Assembly: GCF_034470605.1 (NCBI RefSeq)
Contig: NZ_JARGYT010000008.1
Coordinates: forward strand, 1-26,469
Length of the DNA: 26,469 nt
Direction: 5' to 3'
From: Cyrtobacter comes
GTDB taxonomy: Bacteria; Pseudomonadota; Alphaproteobacteria; Rickettsiales; Midichloriaceae
Shown piece by piece: positions 24,383 through 26,469 of the stretch. The translations under genes and the position numbers were made by a program. Every line of letters starts with the position of its first letter. The first letter of the stretch is position 1. The notes below the pieces were generated by a model. The model was not told where the DNA came from, made no database searches, and saw nothing but the letters and a program-made list of their open reading frames with translations.

Positions 24383-25123
24383 CTAATTTATTATTTGTGC
24401 CGCTTTCCTAAAATTTGATAAATGTTCAGAATTTCCTGCATCATCTTTTTTTCCAAACCAAACTAAGCTGCCAGCATGCATAACGGCTATTAAGTCTGAA
24501 AGTTTGTTTACATATGGCATATCATGGGTTGCTGTTACAACGGTCATGGAAAGCTTCATACGCAGATTATTTATACAATCAGCGATAAGTTTAGCTGTGA
24601 TAGGATCAAGGCCCGCCGTTGGCTCATCCAGAAAAAGAACATCTGGCTCTGAAATAATTGCCCTTGCTATCGATACCCTTCTTTGCATACCTCCAGATAT
24701 TTCCGATGGGAAAAGATTTGCAATGGACTTATCAAGCCCGACCATCTCAAGTTTTGCACATGCAATATCAAAGGCACTCTTTTGATCCATACCACCACCC
24801 TCTATTAAAGAAAATGCAATATTTCTCCATATTGGCATGCTATCAAATAATGCATTGGCTTGAAAAGCAACGCCAATTCTATTTAAAAGATATTTGCGTT
24901 TTGATATATGGACGTTTGAGACCTTATGGTTGCATAAAACAACACTGGAGCTACTATCAGGGAGCATTAATCCTAATATGCATTTAATAAGCACAGATTT
25001 ACCACTTCCAGACCCACCTATTACAACAAGCGAGTTACCGGTAGGTATGCTGAAATTAACATCGCTTATAATTTTCCTACCATTTATTGTCTTATTTAGA
25101 TTGGATACTATAATCGCCATCAT
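24383..25123 (-). CDS. mlaF: ABC transporter ATP-binding protein, MlaF/Mkl type
   Basis: Cytoplasmic ATPase of the Mla-type ABC system that moves phospholipids between the membranes; Rickettsia homologues are often labelled Mkl 'ribonucleotide transport'. Seen: Walker A GGSGSGKS, Q-loop GVAFQANALFDSMPIWRNIA, signature ISGGMQRRVSIARAI, Walker B VLFLDEPTAGLDP, and switch His in TATHDM. FQxxALFDSMxVxxNV and the GGMxRRVxxARA signature point to the MlaF subfamily. The frame runs up to 25264, but the extra 47 residues look non-homologous, so the start is placed at 25123 (MMAIIVSNLNKT), or the next ATG at 25120. Length is then 247, normal for MlaF. The MlaE permease and MlaD are not adjacent. Confidence 0.88.
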   Translation of the reverse strand: MMAIIVSNLNKTINGRKIISDVNFSIPTGNSLVVIGGSGSGKSVLIKCILGLMLPDSSSSVVLCNHKVSNVHISKRKYLLNRIGVAFQANALFDSMPIWRNIAFSLIEGGGMDQKSAFDIACAKLEMVGLDKSIANLFPSEISGGMQRRVSIARAIISEPDVLFLDEPTAGLDPITAKLIADCINNLRMKLSMTVVTATHDMPYVNKLSDLIAVMHAGSLVWFGKKDDAGNSEHLSNFRKAAQIIN

Positions 25124-25515
25124 AAAATTGAATATATCAATATCTTCAACCATTCTAATAAGAGCGATATCATACAACGCTCTATATTCCAAGAAAAAGC
25201 TGTTTTGATAATTTGAATATAGTGTAATAGTACAAGCGTTATAAAATATTAAATAATAGTACAATCAATTAACTAGGCGATTTCTAGATTGTTGTCTCAT
25301 TCAATGAAAAAGACCTCTATATGCAAATTATTGGGTTACAGACTTATGCTCATTTCAAAAGCGCATATCGCTTTTGTTAAGTTAACTCAAGTTACTATAT
25401 ATTTTTGCCATTGTTTATTTAGTTATCTTGCGTACTTGCTAGATTATTTAGTACGATCAAGTCTCAATAGAGAGGTTGCCCCATGTAAAAATACGTAGTC
25501 TTTAATAAATGGTTC
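25124..25515. other. Intergenic gap upstream of mlaF
   Basis: 392 bases between two minus-strand genes. It contains a perfect hairpin, AAAAGCG-CATAT-CGCTTTT at 25357-25375, which could end transcription of the upstream hypothetical gene. Open frames here are short and have no family resemblance. The mlaF promoter should lie within, but I could not place it. Confidence 0.45.
25357..25375. terminator. Short perfect hairpin, possible terminator
   Basis: A 7-bp stem (AAAAGCG/CGCTTTT) with a 5-base loop ends in TTTT on either strand and lies about 140 bases downstream of the hypothetical gene's stop. The distance and lack of an extended T-run leave the role uncertain. Confidence 0.3.
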
Positions 25516-26372
25516 TTAAAATACGAAGCGTAATATATCTGTTGTAATCCTTCTAAGCTCAGTTAATTGTTTGGCTTCCCGCACCTTTCTCGCAGATGAA
25601 TTTACTATTTCATTATATATAATATCAGTATCTTTTTCTGAAACACATTGGTACTTTTCTAAAAGGTGTATTATACGAACGCAATGCCTAATATCTGGAT
25701 AAGTCATAGATGTAACAATATCACAAGCTTGTTCATTGCTAATATGAGCCAGTATGTTGGTACTTTGCATGAGTTCAGAGAATTTTAAAAAAGCCCCCAT
25801 ACGAGATTCATGCATTCTAATTAATTTATTAAATATAATATCAGCTTGTGTGCCATCTTCACCTATAATTATTCTACTAAGTGGCTCAAGTATCCCAGTC
25901 TCTAGTATACTTTTCATATTAGTACCAATTGCCTCTATATCGATACTAGTTTTTGATCTTTTGGGGATACACGCTAAATTAGCATCATGGTTAAAATCTT
26001 GGCAAAAATCAAAAATTATTTGGCGCATTCTATAAGATAGCTGATCATAAGTAATATATTTTGATATAATTTCCATATTATTTAAAAAATTATCAATTTT
26101 ACTCTGTTTCGTTTCTAGTAAAAATTGTACAATATAATTTACTTCCTTGATTGATAATTTTTCTGTATTTTGTGCGCTAAAAAATCTGTCAAGGCTATTT
26201 AAAAAGCGATTGAATTCCTCAGATGTTGCATCTTTGAATGCAAGATCTATAATTTTCTTCATACATTCCGTATTTAAAGTTTTTGCGATTTCAGTGCTTA
26301 TTCCAGCAAGCCTATTGTAGTAAATTTTCCTAGCTGTTTTATCTTGATTCTGTGCAAACGACTCTCTAATTA
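25516..26372 (-). CDS. Hypothetical helical protein, 5' end truncated by an IS insertion
   Basis: I do not recognise it. The frame from the first internal ATG (26262) encodes 248 mostly helical, soluble residues: LAFKDATSEEFNRFLNSLDR, EVNYIVQFLLETKQ, DFCQDFNHDANLACIPKRSK, HCVRIIHLLEKYQ, and a basic end REAKQLTELRRITTDILRF. The same frame stays open a further 37 codons upstream (LIRESFAQNQDKTARKIYYN then RLAGISTEIAKTLNTEC) to the IS boundary at 26373, then meets a TAA inside the IS terminal repeat. Coding quality is continuous, so the real N-terminus was lost to the insertion. What remains may be untranslated or start at 26262. No motif suggests a function. Confidence 0.65.
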
Positions 26373-26469
26373 GGCACTGTTAACAAAGGTTTTGCCAAAT
26401 AATGGAAAAGATGCAATATTATATTGGAGGCGATAAATATGGTATTTAGATGGATAAAAGGTTGTTTCC
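26373..26469 (+). mobile_element. Left end of an IS5-like insertion sequence (partial)
   Basis: It begins GGCACTGTTAACAAAGGTT, the exact inverse of bases 96-114, so it is the opposite end of the same element type in the same orientation. A ribosome site GGAGG at 26426-26430 precedes an ATG at 26439 (MVFRWIKGCF, cut by the window end). A second short frame from 26402 (MEKMQYYIGGDKYGI) overlaps it. Which frame is the transposase start cannot be told from this fragment. The flanking host base triplet is TTA here and TAA at the left copy, both fitting a TNA target. Confidence 0.8.

Noticed and set aside
25124..25264. N-terminal extension of mlaF to an upstream ATG
   Set aside because: The 47 extra residues do not resemble any MlaF N-terminus, and the normal family start is at MMAIIVSNLNK.
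25289..25498. 69-residue plus-strand ORF between two minus-strand genes
   Set aside because: It has no ribosome site, no family resemblance and unusual composition, and it overlaps a hairpin. Treated as non-coding.
26373..26391. IS6/IS26 assignment from the GGCACTGTT terminal repeat
   Set aside because: The first bases match IS26-type ends, but the transposase C-terminus at 1-108 has the IS5-type RFEK-hydrophobic tail and not the IS6 C-terminus.
1..26469. tRNA or rRNA genes
   Set aside because: Scanning for T-loop (GTTCGANNC) words flanked by acceptor pairs, and for rRNA core sequences, found none.

Overview
The window is AT-rich DNA that reads like an alphaproteobacterial intracellular symbiont or pathogen of the Rickettsiales type. 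The inference rests on low GC, a split and rearranged NADH dehydrogenase I (nuo) cluster, an Mkl/MlaF-type ABC ATPase, a small surface beta-barrel antigen, effector-like repeat proteins and heavy decay by insertion sequences. An intact phosphoglycerate kinase argues against Rickettsia itself, whose sequenced members lack glycolysis enzymes. The genus cannot be fixed from the sequence.

Layout. Both ends are cut inside copies, in the same orientation, of one IS5-like element sharing a perfect 19-bp terminal repeat. Each copy breaks a gene: a beta-barrel outer membrane protein on the left (loses its C-terminus) and a helical hypothetical protein on the right (loses its N-terminus). Positions 913-9211 (minus strand) form a tightly packed operon nuoJ-K-L-M-N-D-E followed by a degenerate TrpD-like gene. 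Next comes a minus-strand repeat protein ending in the CaaX-like tetrapeptide CALL (9340-10494), divergent from uvrA. uvrA and ribF read rightward, then a MITE-like cluster, then a 658-residue protein with two hydrophobic segments, Q/P hexapeptide repeats and 37-residue repeats, then a KAP-family P-loop NTPase.

Positions 18780-22660 are a gene graveyard. They hold a frameshifted small membrane protein, an IS5-type transposase remnant interrupted by a 114-bp MITE, a Phd antitoxin with a broken PIN-domain toxin, a bacterial RNase A-like (CdiA-CT type) domain fused in frame to a CdiI-like immunity domain, an IS1-family remnant and a 53-bp direct repeat. Chromosomal-type genes resume with a phage-type DKHV(I/V)KM-family gene, then mlaF-pgk on the minus strand.

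How the genes relate. The nuo genes give the membrane arm plus NuoD and NuoE of complex I; NuoA, B, C, F, G, H and I must lie elsewhere. uvrA (excision repair), ribF (FMN/FAD supply) and pgk (lower glycolysis or gluconeogenesis) are housekeeping. The most novel material is the CaaX-tailed repeat protein, the repeat protein with its KAP NTPase neighbour, the fused toxin-immunity relic, and the MITE family whose empty site can be reconstructed to the base.
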